From: Chitinophagales bacterium
Lineage (GTDB): Bacteria; Bacteroidota; Bacteroidia; Chitinophagales; LD1
Reading direction: 5' to 3'
Length of the DNA: 64,000 bases
Assembly (NCBI GenBank): GCA_019638515.1
Contig: JAHBTS010000003.1
Span: 400,540 to 464,539, forward strand
Made by a program: the position numbers and the translations under genes. Position 1 is the first letter of the stretch. Each line of letters starts with the position of its first letter. Under the pieces are notes generated by a model. The model had not been told where the DNA came from. It saw nothing but the letters and a program-made list of their open reading frames with translations, and did no database searches. Below are positions 9,658 to 18,860 of this stretch, one piece after another.

Positions 9658-11046
9658 CTATTTTATCTTTTCGAAGCGTGCTTGGAAGAAACGCAAATAC
9701 TTTGGCTCATATACCATTTTCAATCCTTTTATTTTCTTCCTTTTATCGAAAACTATTGCAGTAGATTCGGCCACTACATCCATGTGTGCCTGTGTGTAAA
9801 CACGCCTTGGAATTGTAAAACGCACCAACTCTAGCTTGGGATAATAGTTGTCTCCGTTTGGCTTTCGCCCTGCCGAAACAATACCTCTTTCCATAGTTCT
9901 TACTCCCGAATCGGCATATATTTCTGCTGCTAAAGTTTGTGCCGGAAATTCATCTTGTGTAAGGTGTGGCAAAAAGGCTTTGGCATCTACAAAAATACCA
10001 TGTCCGCCAATTGGTTTCACAATAGGAATACCAAACTCTTCCATACGTTTCCCTAAATACTCAACCTGCCCAACTCTTGCCTTTTGGTGATAATCGTTTA
10101 AGCTCTCTTTTATACCAACGGCAATGGCTTCCATATCGCGCCCGGCTAAACCTCCGTAAGTATGCAAGCCTTCGTACACCACTACCAAATTTCTTGCTTC
10201 TTCAAATACATCCCAATCGTTGGTAGCCATAAATCCTCCAATGTTTACCAGTGCATCTTTTTTAGCACTCATGGTAGCGCCATCGGTAAGTGAGCAAATT
10301 TCCTTTACTATTTCTTTAATGGTTTTATCGGCATAGCCTCTTTCTCTCTGCTGAATAAAGTACGCATTCTCTGCAACACGCGTCATATCGTGTATAATGC
10401 GAATACCGTGCTTGCGTGTGTATTGGCGCAGTTCTTTCAAATTTTTGATGCTAATGGGTTGCCCGCCTGCCATGTTTACATTAGTGGCTATACACACATA
10501 AGGAATTTTTTTTGCCCCATGTTTTTTTACTAATGCTTCGAGTTTGTTTATATCCACATTGCCCTTAAATGGAAATTCGTTTACCGGGTCGTGCGCTTCA
10601 TCAATAATAATATCTACAAATGTTCCGCCTGCCAACTCTTGGTGTAAACGCGTAGTAGTAAAATACATATTACCAGGAATAATATCGCCTTTCTTAATTA
10701 GAATTTGCGAGAGTAAATTTTCGGCTCCGCGCCCTTGGTGTGTGGGAATAACATACTTATAGCCATAATACTGTTGAATGGCGCTTTCCATCAAAAAGTA
10801 ACTTTTGCTGCCTGCGTAGGCTTCATCTCCGGTCATAAAAGCACTCCATTGGCGATCGCTCATAGAATTGGTTCCGCTATCGGTAAGCAGATCTATATAC
10901 ACATCCTCTGAGTTCAGTAAAAAAGTGTTGTATCCTGCCTCTTTAAGTGCTTTTATCCGCTGGGGCTTGGTTGTCATTTTCAACAATTCTACCATTTTCA
11001 TTTTGTACGGTTCTGCCCAAGAACGCCTTGCAAGTTTTACTGCCAT
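9658..11046 (-). CDS. tpl: Tyrosine phenol-lyase (beta-eliminating lyase; often annotated tryptophanase)
   Basis: A PLP enzyme that cleaves an aromatic amino acid to pyruvate, ammonia and the aromatic leaving group. The 462 residues match the family length. The PLP lysine is Lys263 in TMSAKKDALVNIGGF. Compared with remembered Citrobacter tyrosine phenol-lyase, the substrate-side residues are TPL-like: Thr130 in MYFTTTR, Arg387 in RTMERG (an aliphatic residue in E. coli tryptophanase), and Phe453 in LRFF (His in tryptophanase LRHF). Long blocks such as YEGLHTYGGLAGRDMEAIAVG also follow TPL. I therefore prefer tyrosine as substrate. It heads a two-gene unit with an ADP-forming acyl-CoA synthetase. 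Confidence 0.85.
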   Translation of the reverse strand: MAVKLARRSWAEPYKMKMVELLKMTTKPQRIKALKEAGYNTFLLNSEDVYIDLLTDSGTNSMSDRQWSAFMTGDEAYAGSKSYFLMESAIQQYYGYKYVIPTHQGRGAENLLSQILIKKGDIIPGNMYFTTTRLHQELAGGTFVDIIIDEAHDPVNEFPFKGNVDINKLEALVKKHGAKKIPYVCIATNVNMAGGQPISIKNLKELRQYTRKHGIRIIHDMTRVAENAYFIQQRERGYADKTIKEIVKEICSLTDGATMSAKKDALVNIGGFMATNDWDVFEEARNLVVVYEGLHTYGGLAGRDMEAIAVGIKESLNDYHQKARVGQVEYLGKRMEEFGIPIVKPIGGHGIFVDAKAFLPHLTQDEFPAQTLAAEIYADSGVRTMERGIVSAGRKPNGDNYYPKLELVRFTIPRRVYTQAHMDVVAESTAIVFDKRKKIKGLKMVYEPKYLRFFQARFEKIK

Positions 11047-11120
11047 GTTGTGTAATTTTTAATTGTTTGAATAGTGCCGAAATGCGCATAACACATAGCT
11101 TCCACCTATTCATTGTTTTG

Positions 11121-11128
11121 CAAATATA
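11121..11128 (-). promoter_or_regulatory. Putative -7 box TATATTTG for the tpl operon
   Basis: Reverse-strand TATATTTG matches TAnnTTTG exactly, 74 nt before the tpl start codon, in an AT-rich gap. No clear -33 element was found at the expected spacing. Confidence 0.4.
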
Positions 11129-11242
11129 AATTGGATATTTTTATCCGATTTAAAAATAAAATCTTCCTCTTAAAATCAAACTATTTAGCGCTTCATTAAA
11201 TTATCTGTTGTAACATAGCTGCCTGTTTTTGAAATATTACTT

Positions 11243-12232
11243 ATGGAACTTCAATACTATAATCCCTTCAGGCACTTAGAATTTCAACAAAATATTTGCT
11301 TTTTAACCGGAAAGAAATTAGAAACAGATGAACAGCATACAGTAGCAGCTTTCCCGGAATGGCTGGTAGAGCGCTATCACTTACAAGATGCAAGCATTGC
11401 CATGCTGGGAGGCAATAGAATGAAGTATAAAGACATGCTGCTGCCTGCTTCGCAGGAAACGGCTGCCGCTATTAAACATTTAGATAGCATAACCCAAACC
11501 GCCTTCGAACATGGCTATGATGCTGTAATACAACTGCCGGAGCACACCATATTTCAATGGATGGCAAGGGTGCTGTATGGCGTACTATATCAAGATTTGG
11601 TGTATGCCATTCGCCAACACCAAGCCAAAGGAAAAAATTTCCAAATCTCTGATGTATTACAATTGCGGTTAAAGAACTTACATCTTATGCTGCAATCGCT
11701 GGTTACACCAATAGAATTTAATGGCTTCGTGCCATGGTCTATGAAGTGCTACAGCGTAAATATTTCAAAAGATATTTTGAACTATAAAGACGAAACTCAA
11801 GACCTTAATTTTTGCTTGGGAATGAACGGCTTTGGCATAATTGCCTGCCTGCAAGACAATGGCGCAGTTGCTCAATTTAACCACGATGTTTTGGAAAAAA
11901 TAGGTGCCGCCACACTACATCCCGCACAGTTTGAAGAATTGTACGGCAGATTTGTTTACAGCAACTATCTACTACGTAAAAATTCTAGTTATATGCTTAC
12001 CGAAAGCAATGGTAAATTAATCTTCAACCTACCTGAAGATGTACAAAATACACCTCCACAATTTGCAACATGGCAAGATGAAGTATTTGCACAAGTACTG
12101 GCTAACCTATGGCGGCCGTGGGGCATTACTTTAGAAAAAATACACCAGTTTCCCAATTCGCCCATAAGCTATTTAATAGATGAGCGAACCTACCAATTTA
12201 TAGAAGCCGAAAAAGTTGATTTACCATTTTAA
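11243..12232 (+). CDS. Conserved-looking protein of unknown function
   Basis: A 329-residue soluble protein with no signal peptide or membrane helix. I do not recognise the family. The N-terminal CFLTGKKLETDEQHTVAAFPEWL resembles the start of proteins that carry a degenerate zinc-knuckle or HNH-like fold (one Cys, then E/H residues), but the second Cys pair is missing. The middle is helix-rich (HGYDAVIQLPEHTIFQWMARVLYGVLYQDLV) and a short Cys-containing strand follows (FCLGMNGFGIIACLQDNG). Codon use matches its neighbours. It is monocistronic, facing the small secreted protein gene across a terminator. Confidence 0.7.
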   Translation: MELQYYNPFRHLEFQQNICFLTGKKLETDEQHTVAAFPEWLVERYHLQDASIAMLGGNRMKYKDMLLPASQETAAAIKHLDSITQTAFEHGYDAVIQLPEHTIFQWMARVLYGVLYQDLVYAIRQHQAKGKNFQISDVLQLRLKNLHLMLQSLVTPIEFNGFVPWSMKCYSVNISKDILNYKDETQDLNFCLGMNGFGIIACLQDNGAVAQFNHDVLEKIGAATLHPAQFEELYGRFVYSNYLLRKNSSYMLTESNGKLIFNLPEDVQNTPPQFATWQDEVFAQVLANLWRPWGITLEKIHQFPNSPISYLIDERTYQFIEAEKVDLPF

Positions 12233-12243
12233 TAAAACAAAAA

Positions 12244-12274
12244 AGCCTACCTTTTAATTGCAAAAAAGTAGGCT
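12244..12274 (-). terminator. Hairpin terminator for the LTPEQ-motif protein gene
   Basis: Arms 12244-12250 and 12268-12274 form a perfect 7-bp stem. Read on the minus strand it is followed by a T-rich run, so it mainly serves the gene ending at 12295. Confidence 0.6.
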
Positions 12275-12294
12275 ATAACTAGTTTACTGAATGT

Positions 12295-12699
12295 TTAATC
12301 GGTTCCGTCTAATGCCGAAACTTTATTGGCTTTAGCAGCTTTTTTAGCTTCTTTATACTTAGTTAATTGTTCAGGAGTAAGTATTGCCCTTACTGCTTGT
12401 TTATACTCACTGCGTGCAGGCGCCAATTCCTTCTTTATAGTTTCTTTACTATCGGCTTGGCCTTTATACTTTCCTCTAACAGCATCCGCTTTACCGATAC
12501 GAGTCAGCGCCAATTCTTTCACTTTTGCCTTTTGGTCGGCAGAAAGCGTTACAATTTTATCTAACTCATCTACGTTTTTTTGTGCACGTTGCTCTGTAGT
12601 GAGTTTTTCTTTTTTCGCAGCTAATGCAGCTGTTTGCTGTGCATGGATGGTGGTAAACATAGACACCAATCCAATTGCTAATACAATTACTTTTTTCAT
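12295..12699 (-). CDS. Small secreted alpha-helical protein, Spy/CpxP-like LTPEQ motif
   Basis: The 134-residue precursor has a clear Sec signal (MKKVIVLAIGLVSMFTTIHAQ). The mature part is charged and helical, with two LT-EQ-type motifs (KLTTEQRAQKNVDEL at the front, ILTPEQLTKYKEAKK near the end) and LSADQKAKVKELAL between them. This pattern is typical of the periplasmic Spy/CpxP-like and DUF4890-like helical proteins abundant in Bacteroidota. Some relatives act as stress chaperones; for this one the role is not shown. The gene is alone between a terminator and a lipase gene. Confidence 0.7.
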   Translation of the reverse strand: MKKVIVLAIGLVSMFTTIHAQQTAALAAKKEKLTTEQRAQKNVDELDKIVTLSADQKAKVKELALTRIGKADAVRGKYKGQADSKETIKKELAPARSEYKQAVRAILTPEQLTKYKEAKKAAKANKVSALDGTD

Positions 12700-12757
12700 G
12701 TTGTGTTGTGTTGTTTTTCTTATTAACTGCTAAACAATTAAAAGGTTTAATGTTTGG

Positions 12758-13594
12758 TTATAGAAAACTTTCGAACCAAGCGGTTATGTATTCCAATACT
12801 TTCTTTCTGTCTTCTTCCGGTTCGTTGTGCAGCTCGTGGTAATAGCCATCCCACAGTTTTAGGGTAACCAACCCTCCATTGTGATTCTTGGTAAACTCCT
12901 CGCTGCCTTTGTAAGAGGTAATTCTATCTGCAGTGCCATGCATAACTAGTAATGGAATGCGCAAATCGCTGGCATGCTGCAATGCGTACTTTGCTGCTTT
13001 ATAGAACCCCAAAAACATTCCTGCGGAAACTACATTAAGTACTCGGGAATTCTCTTTGTATTTTCGCACTTCGTTCTTATCGCGCGAAATTGCTTCTACT
13101 TCTAAGTTTGTTTTCTCGGTAAATTTTGGATAGATATTTACCATGAGCTTTGCCAACAACACCTTAATTGCCGGTGGCTCAAATGCTAATTTAAAAAGTG
13201 GCCCTGTTACCACGGCTGCCTTTATATTCTTAGGTTGGCGCTGTAGTAAAAAATTGGTAACAATATTGCCACCCAAGCTGTGTCCGTATAAGAAAACAGG
13301 TAATCCCGGAAAGCGTGTTCCAGCCTCGTGTGTAATACTTCTTACCGTATCGAGTAAATCGTCATAACTATCTGCATGACCGCGTTTACCTTCCGTTTTC
13401 CCATGCCCCAAATGGTCGAAAGTAAGTATGGCAAACCCTTTTTCGCACAAGAATTTTGCCACATGTTCATATCGATCGCTAAACTCTGCAAAGCCGTGCA
13501 CAATACACACGACAGCTTTGGATTGTGGCGGTGCCCAACCTTGTGCATATACTTTCTTACCCTCGTAATCCCAAGACCATTCAAAGTGATTCAT
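12758..13594 (-). CDS. Alpha/beta hydrolase, monoacylglycerol lipase/lysophospholipase type
   Basis: A 278-residue cytoplasmic hydrolase with the full catalytic triad of the monoglyceride lipase group: Ser106 in GHSLGG, Asp223 in HGTADRIT, and His253 in GYYHELHNE. The oxyanion-side motif is VHGFAEFSDRYEHVA near residues 33-47, characteristic of the lysophospholipase/MGL (Hydrolase_4) family. Likely substrates are monoacylglycerols or lysophospholipids. The gene has its own -7 box (TACTTTCG) 20 nt before the start. Confidence 0.9.
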   Translation of the reverse strand: MNHFEWSWDYEGKKVYAQGWAPPQSKAVVCIVHGFAEFSDRYEHVAKFLCEKGFAILTFDHLGHGKTEGKRGHADSYDDLLDTVRSITHEAGTRFPGLPVFLYGHSLGGNIVTNFLLQRQPKNIKAAVVTGPLFKLAFEPPAIKVLLAKLMVNIYPKFTEKTNLEVEAISRDKNEVRKYKENSRVLNVVSAGMFLGFYKAAKYALQHASDLRIPLLVMHGTADRITSYKGSEEFTKNHNGGLVTLKLWDGYYHELHNEPEEDRKKVLEYITAWFESFL

Positions 13595-13614
13595 AATTAT
13601 TTGATATTGAATTC

Positions 13615-13622
13615 CGAAAGTA
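13615..13622 (-). promoter_or_regulatory. Putative -7 box TACTTTCG for the lipase gene
   Basis: Reverse-strand TACTTTCG differs from TAnnTTTG at one base and lies 20 nt upstream of the lipase ATG. The same octamer precedes atpA. Confidence 0.4.
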
Positions 13623-13650
13623 GTATTTCAAACCTTGCAAACAAACAAAA

Positions 13651-13674
13651 AGCCGATTGAAAAATCAATCGGCT
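13651..13674 (-). terminator. Rho-independent terminator of atpA
   Basis: A perfect 10-bp stem (13651-13660 with 13665-13674) and a 4-base loop, followed on the minus strand by TTTTTG. It lies 26 bp after the atpA stop. Confidence 0.88.
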
Positions 13675-13699
13675 TTTATGTATTAAGTATCTAAAAATA

Positions 13700-15274
13700 C
13701 TATTTGTAGTTCAGTGTTAGTTCCTCTGCTAGCTTGGCTAAAGTTTTTTCCACATCTTCGGTAAGCGGCTGGCGGCAAGCCTTCAATACATCAGGGAAGC
13801 GTGTTTCTAACTGTGTAATAAAGTCTTTCTCAAATTCGCGCATTTTATTTACCGGAACTCCCTTTGCTAGGTTTTTGGTTCCAATAAATAAGATTGCAAT
13901 TTGCTTATCTACTGAATACGGTGTAAACTGTGGTTGTTTCAAAATTTCCACATTTCTTGCCCCTTTATCTAACACGGCTTTGGTAGCTGCATCTAAATCG
14001 GAACCAAACTTACTGAAAGCTTCTAATTCGCGGTACTGAGCTTGATCGAGTTTTAATGTTCCTGCCACTTTTTTCATGGCTTTAATTTGAGCATTTCCTC
14101 CTACACGGCTTACGCTGATACCTACGTTGATGGCTGGGCGCACACCGGAGTTAAACAATCCTGATTCCAAGAATATTTGTCCGTCTGTAATAGAAATTAC
14201 ATTGGTTGGAATATAAGCAGAAACATCTCCTGCTTGGGTTTCTATAATTGGCAATGCAGTTAAAGACCCTCCACCTTTTACTAAATGGCGGATGCTATCC
14301 GGAATATCATTCATTTGTGATGCCACATCTTGGTTGGCATTTACTTTTGCGGCACGCTCTAGCAAACGGCTATGCAAATAAAATACATCCCCCGGATAAG
14401 CTTCGCGTCCCGGAGGGCGTTTTAGCAATAACGAAACTTCGCGATATGCTACGGCTTGCTTAGATAAATCATCGTACACAATCAATGCCGGACGACCTGT
14501 GTCTCTAAAATACTCACCAACAGCACAACCTGCAAATGGCGCATAGAACTGTAATGGAGCCGGATCGGCCGCAGAAGCGGCTACTACTACGGTGTATGGC
14601 ATGGCACCATTATCTTCCAATACCTTTACCACCTGCGCTACTGTTGATGCTTTCTGCCCACATGCAACATAAATACAAATTACAGGCTCTCCTTTATCGT
14701 AGAACTCTTTTTGATTGATAATTGTATCAATAGCCACTGCAGTTTTACCTACTTGGCGATCGCCAATTATCAATTCTCTTTGTCCGCGCCCAATCGGAAT
14801 CATAGCATCAATTGCTTTGATCCCTGTTTGCAACGGCTCATTTACCGGCTGACGGTAAATTACACCCGGAGCCTTACGCTCCAATGGCATTTCATATAAA
14901 TCTCCATTTACAGGTCCTTTCCCATCTATTGGCTCACCTAAAGTATTAATAACACGACCCAACAAACCTTCACCGGCTTTAATAGAAGCAATTACTCCTG
15001 TTCTTCTAACGGTATCACCTTCCTTAATTTTTTCAGAAGGTCCCATGAGTACCACACCCACATTATCTTCTTCCAAGTTTAATACAATTGCCTTAATGCC
15101 GCATTCAAACTGCACTAATTCGCCCGCTCTTGCATTGGTTAAACCATATACGCGCGCAATACCATCGCCCACTTGCAATACGGTTCCTACCTCTTCTAAC
15201 TCGGCAGCGGATTTAAAGTTTCCAAGCTGCTCTCTAAGAATTGCCGAAATTTCTTCAGCACGAACTTCTACCAT
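13700..15274 (-). CDS. atpA: F1 ATP synthase subunit alpha
   Basis: The 524-residue protein is the alpha subunit of the F1 head of ATP synthase. The Walker A loop GDRQVGKT is at 171-178, preceded by [18 protein letters not shown], and the family signature [14 protein letters not shown] lies near 375-388. Length is normal. It is flanked on both sides by terminators and has its own promoter-like box, so it appears monocistronic. No atpH, atpG or other atp gene is adjacent, whereas in many Bacteroidota atpA sits within atpBEFHAG. It follows the gldKLMN block in the same direction. Confidence 0.97.
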   Translation of the reverse strand: MVEVRAEEISAILREQLGNFKSAAELEEVGTVLQVGDGIARVYGLTNARAGELVQFECGIKAIVLNLEEDNVGVVLMGPSEKIKEGDTVRRTGVIASIKAGEGLLGRVINTLGEPIDGKGPVNGDLYEMPLERKAPGVIYRQPVNEPLQTGIKAIDAMIPIGRGQRELIIGDRQVGKTAVAIDTIINQKEFYDKGEPVICIYVACGQKASTVAQVVKVLEDNGAMPYTVVVAASAADPAPLQFYAPFAGCAVGEYFRDTGRPALIVYDDLSKQAVAYREVSLLLKRPPGREAYPGDVFYLHSRLLERAAKVNANQDVASQMNDIPDSIRHLVKGGGSLTALPIIETQAGDVSAYIPTNVISITDGQIFLESGLFNSGVRPAINVGISVSRVGGNAQIKAMKKVAGTLKLDQAQYRELEAFSKFGSDLDAATKAVLDKGARNVEILKQPQFTPYSVDKQIAILFIGTKNLAKGVPVNKMREFEKDFITQLETRFPDVLKACRQPLTEDVEKTLAKLAEELTLNYK

Positions 15275-15331
15275 GAATTTCTATTTAGATGATTATTTCA
15301 AAAATTTCTTTTAATGCTTTAAAAAGCGGGG

Positions 15332-15339
15332 CGAAAGTA
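15332..15339 (-). promoter_or_regulatory. Putative -7 box TACTTTCG for atpA
   Basis: Reverse-strand TACTTTCG lies between the gldN terminator and atpA, leaving a leader of about 50 nt. It supports separate transcription of atpA. Confidence 0.4.
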
Positions 15340-15366
15340 GGTGATTTTATAGTAAGGCGCAAAAAA

Positions 15367-15390
15367 AAGGGCTGCAAAATTGCAACCCTT
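15367..15390 (-). terminator. Rho-independent terminator of the gld operon
   Basis: An 11-bp stem (15367-15377 with 15380-15390, one G-T wobble), followed on the minus strand by eight T. It lies 21 bp after the gldN stop. Confidence 0.85.
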
Positions 15391-15411
15391 CTGTATAACT
15401 TATCAAAAATC

Positions 15412-16236
15412 TTAATAGTTCCATAAATCGTGCTCAAAAACAAAGATATCGTTTTTGATTTTATCGCTTTCCAACAAGCCGTCAATTCCGGCTGCATACT
15501 CAGCAATTGTGCGATCGTAAACGTTAGATTCCTTAGAGATGTAGCTGGCAAATTTACGTGCCTCAAACAAGTCTTCCCAACTTAAAGTTACCGCATCGTT
15601 TTTAGGATTAAATACTTCGTACTTAGCCAAAACGGGGCGAAGATCCGGATAATATACCCAATACATTGGTTGATCCCCCAATACGGTTTGTGTATTTTGA
15701 TCAATCTTCTCAGACACCGGACAAATACCGATGATACGAACCATCATAGTTGATGTTTCCTCATCAAACACCCAATCTTCTTTTAAGCGAAACTTTACCA
15801 CATGCATAGGATTAAACTCAGTAGTAGATACTACTTGCTTTTCCTCTAATGTAATTGGATCCACCACCATTGAAGTATCTGTACTTGCACCAATTTTTGA
15901 AACATCGCCAACAGGCATTACCAATTTAAACTGGTCTGCATTATCAACTGCCGGATCGTACACGGTAATTTCTCCATTTTTTGCAGCTGTATGAATAATA
16001 TCAATCAGCGGCATCTGCGGATAACGAAACGGAAGATTCATTTTCTCGCGAGTATCAATTGTTCTCCATATACGCTTACTCCAAAACACATCGGCTTCAC
16101 GGATGTAATCGTAAGGAATAATTTCGCGCTCCTTATTCAGCACTTTTTGGTAAGCACCATCTAAGGGTTCTTGCGCAAAAGCAGTTGTGATGCCCATTGC
16201 TGCAACTGCTATAAACATTTTTGCCACTGTTTTCAT
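15412..16236 (-). CDS. gldN: T9SS ring protein GldN/PorN
   Basis: The 274-residue protein has a Sec signal (MKTVAKMFIAVAAMGITTAFA) and the typical GldN opening after it: EREIIPYDYIREADVFWSKRIWRTIDTREKMNLPF. GldN is a periplasmic protein that, with GldK, builds the ring under the outer membrane in type IX secretion and gliding. It is the last gene of porP-gldK-gldL-gldM-gldN and is followed by a strong terminator. The order and the sequence signatures agree, so the call is firm. Confidence 0.95.
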   Translation of the reverse strand: MKTVAKMFIAVAAMGITTAFAQEPLDGAYQKVLNKEREIIPYDYIREADVFWSKRIWRTIDTREKMNLPFRYPQMPLIDIIHTAAKNGEITVYDPAVDNADQFKLVMPVGDVSKIGASTDTSMVVDPITLEEKQVVSTTEFNPMHVVKFRLKEDWVFDEETSTMMVRIIGICPVSEKIDQNTQTVLGDQPMYWVYYPDLRPVLAKYEVFNPKNDAVTLSWEDLFEARKFASYISKESNVYDRTIAEYAAGIDGLLESDKIKNDIFVFEHDLWNY

Positions 16237-16257
16237 AACAAACTACAAATTATGAGA

Positions 16258-17871
16258 TTAGATAATTTTAAATGCCAATTGAGGAATTTTACGTTGAGCA
16301 CCATCTGGTCCAACTACTTTAATATCATCAAAGATAACGATTTGTTTAGCTTTTAAGCCTTGCAAAATACCTTTGATTTTAGCACTGAACAATGGACCAC
16401 TTACTTTCTCTTCAAAGTAATCCGGTCCTTTTTGGTAACCCATTGTAAAGCTAACCACGTTAAAGCGGGCTTCAAAATCGAAATTCTCCAACAACGCAAC
16501 TAAGCCGGATTGAACTTTCAAGTGTCCTGCGGCAGTTGGTCCACCACGCAAAGTACCACCCACTGTTGGTACTGGATCTGGAATTCTTTTTATACGGAAT
16601 TCTTCTGCACCCATTTGCTGTACTTTTCCATCAATTTTAGCAGAAACATTGATAGTTGTTTTTCCAGGAGCTTTCACGCGAGCTGTATAAGTACCATCTG
16701 CATTTTTGGTAAGTGCGCCATCGCCTTGGAATGAAGCACTAATATCGTTTGAGCTTACGCCCGGAACAGATATTTTCATTGGATTATCTACTCCAATGTA
16801 AAGTACATTCATTTTGGTTGGAGCAATTACCACGGCACGAGCACCCACTTGGTAAGCTGCCTCAAATGGATAGAAAGTGTAGCCACCTTTAGGGTTTTTA
16901 AGCCTTACAGCACCAGAGTATTTTTTCTCACCTACACCACGCCCAACTGTTTCATACTGACCTTTTCCTGCAGCCATTTTATCTAGCTTTTGGAACCCGG
17001 CAGGCAATTTATCGTCTTCTACTTCTTTTTCTTTCCATCCACCGGTGTCTTTGTCTTTTTCAAATCCACTTAAACCCCCAATGAAAACTTCAGGATTTTG
17101 AGTTGAAGAAGATGCAGCTACGAAAATTTCTGATTTATATGGTTGTCCTTCCAACACATATCCTGAAGGTGCAATTACTGCAGCCGCCAGTTTATCGAAT
17201 TTAAAATCTAATGCACCAATCTTTTTAATTAAGAATTCAATTGCTGCACCCTCCGAAGCAGTAACGTCATTCTGAAACTTGGTAAGAATGGTAACTGCGG
17301 CAGTAACCGGAACGTGATTAAATGTTTTAAACTCCCATGCGTTTACACCAAGTTCATTGGCAGCCTTTTTGCCTTTGCTTTCGGTTGTAAGTGGAATTTG
17401 CAAATCGGGTGAACTCAATTTTAATAACTCTGCTCTTGCATTGTCTATCTTAGCTTTTAGTTCTTTACCTTTTTTGCCATTTTCTTCTACAAACATTCTG
17501 GTTGCATGATCGATATTGTCGCGTTGTTCAATTTCACCAGTTTCCGGAACTATTCCACCTGCAGCCTTAATCAATTCCTGCTTTCTGTCTTCAATGAATT
17601 TATTTAAGTCGTCAGCAGTTTTTTTTACCTGCTGAGCTTTGTCGTACCATTCCTTTGCTTTAACCGGGTCTTCTTCTAATTTTTTCTGAAACCCCTCGTA
17701 GATATCATCGTTCTTACTTTTTAAAGAAGAATTAGAATTTAAAAGACCATCGTTTACCAAACGGAATGCGTTTAATACCTCTGTTGAAACGTTTAAGGCA
17801 AGAAGGGCAGTTAACACGAGATACATCATGTTAATCATCTTCTGCCTAGGCGTTAGTTTTCCACCAGCCAT
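16258..17871 (-). CDS. gldM: T9SS motor protein GldM/PorM
   Basis: The 537-residue protein starts MAGGKLTPRQKMINMMYLVL, the GldM N-terminus, with a single membrane helix at about 14-34 (MMYLVLTALLALNVSTEVL) and a long periplasmic part of four beta domains. GldM and GldL form the inner-membrane, proton-driven motor that powers T9SS and gliding. The periplasmic part reaches to the GldK/N ring. It sits between gldL and gldN with short gaps (70 and 21 bp), in one transcription unit. Confidence 0.96.
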   Translation of the reverse strand: MAGGKLTPRQKMINMMYLVLTALLALNVSTEVLNAFRLVNDGLLNSNSSLKSKNDDIYEGFQKKLEEDPVKAKEWYDKAQQVKKTADDLNKFIEDRKQELIKAAGGIVPETGEIEQRDNIDHATRMFVEENGKKGKELKAKIDNARAELLKLSSPDLQIPLTTESKGKKAANELGVNAWEFKTFNHVPVTAAVTILTKFQNDVTASEGAAIEFLIKKIGALDFKFDKLAAAVIAPSGYVLEGQPYKSEIFVAASSSTQNPEVFIGGLSGFEKDKDTGGWKEKEVEDDKLPAGFQKLDKMAAGKGQYETVGRGVGEKKYSGAVRLKNPKGGYTFYPFEAAYQVGARAVVIAPTKMNVLYIGVDNPMKISVPGVSSNDISASFQGDGALTKNADGTYTARVKAPGKTTINVSAKIDGKVQQMGAEEFRIKRIPDPVPTVGGTLRGGPTAAGHLKVQSGLVALLENFDFEARFNVVSFTMGYQKGPDYFEEKVSGPLFSAKIKGILQGLKAKQIVIFDDIKVVGPDGAQRKIPQLAFKII

Positions 17872-17941
17872 TTTTTTGGTTTAGTTTTTAGTTTTTTATT
17901 AAAAATTATTCTCTGCTATTCACAACTTAATTTCTACACAA

Positions 17942-18739
17942 TTATTGCGCTTTCATTGCAGAAAGCATATTGCCGTAAACTGCATTTAATGAAACTAAGT
18001 TTTTATTCAACTTACCTAATTCATCTTTGTACTTCACCGCATCGGTAGCAGTTCCGCTTAATGCTTCAGCGGCAGAGTTTAAGTTTCCGAAGAACTTATT
18101 CATTGCTTTAAGGTGGTTATTAGAATCTTGTAATTCTAATTCGTAAATAGCATTCAACTGTGAAAGGTTTTTAGCCATTGCTTGAACTTGCTCTTGGTAT
18201 GTTTTGGTAAACTCAGCACCTTCTGCAATTTTACCAACAGAACCGGTTGCAGTTGCTGCAGCTTGTGCAAAAGAGTTAATAGTTCCAGAAGCATTTTTTG
18301 CGCTATCTGCAAATCCTTTTGCGGCAACAGAAGCGTCTGTAAGATCATTTAATTTACCAGTAGAGTCTGCTAATGATTTTAAACTACCTCCTAAGCTATT
18401 GATAAGTTCAGGACCTACCTTTGCATCGCTTAATGCCTTATCTAATTGTTGGGTTAAAGATTTTTCTCCCTTCTTAGGAGTTTCGCCACTAAGTGCTAAT
18501 TCCGGGTAAACTCTATCCCACTCATAGTGCTTCTCTACGTGTTGAGGCTCGAATGCAGAAATTAAAAAGATAATTACCTCTGTACCCATACCTGCTATAA
18601 GCATAATATTAGCTCCGGGCCAGTGCATAATTTTAAAAAGCGCCCCTGCAATAACTACCGCAGCACCACCTGAGTATGCATAGTTAAGAAGTGTTTTTCC
18701 TTGTTTTGTTTCGAACATTGACGGTTTTCCTGATGCCAT
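17942..18739 (-). CDS. gldL: T9SS motor protein GldL/PorL
   Basis: A 265-residue inner-membrane protein with two helices close to the N-terminus (residues ~18-36 and ~43-61) joined by the family motif FKIMHWPGANIMLIAG. A glutamate within the second helix (Glu54, in MGTEVIIFLISAFEP) is the type of buried acidic residue used in proton-driven rotation. The rest is a cytoplasmic helical tail. It pairs with GldM as the rotary motor of type IX secretion. Confidence 0.95.
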   Translation of the reverse strand: MASGKPSMFETKQGKTLLNYAYSGGAAVVIAGALFKIMHWPGANIMLIAGMGTEVIIFLISAFEPQHVEKHYEWDRVYPELALSGETPKKGEKSLTQQLDKALSDAKVGPELINSLGGSLKSLADSTGKLNDLTDASVAAKGFADSAKNASGTINSFAQAAATATGSVGKIAEGAEFTKTYQEQVQAMAKNLSQLNAIYELELQDSNNHLKAMNKFFGNLNSAAEALSGTATDAVKYKDELGKLNKNLVSLNAVYGNMLSAMKAQ

Positions 18740-18860
18740 TTTTCTAAGTTTTTAGTTTTTGATTTTGTTAAACAAATAGAGATTTATGTGAATTTTAATT
18801 TAAAAATACACCTACTAAAATTGAGCTTTTTACAATAATAACTAACGGTTATTAGGGAGA

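Noticed and set aside
9658..11046. Tryptophanase assignment
   Set aside because: Residues equivalent to the TPL specificity positions (Thr130, Arg387, Phe453) are TPL-like; tryptophanase remains the second choice.
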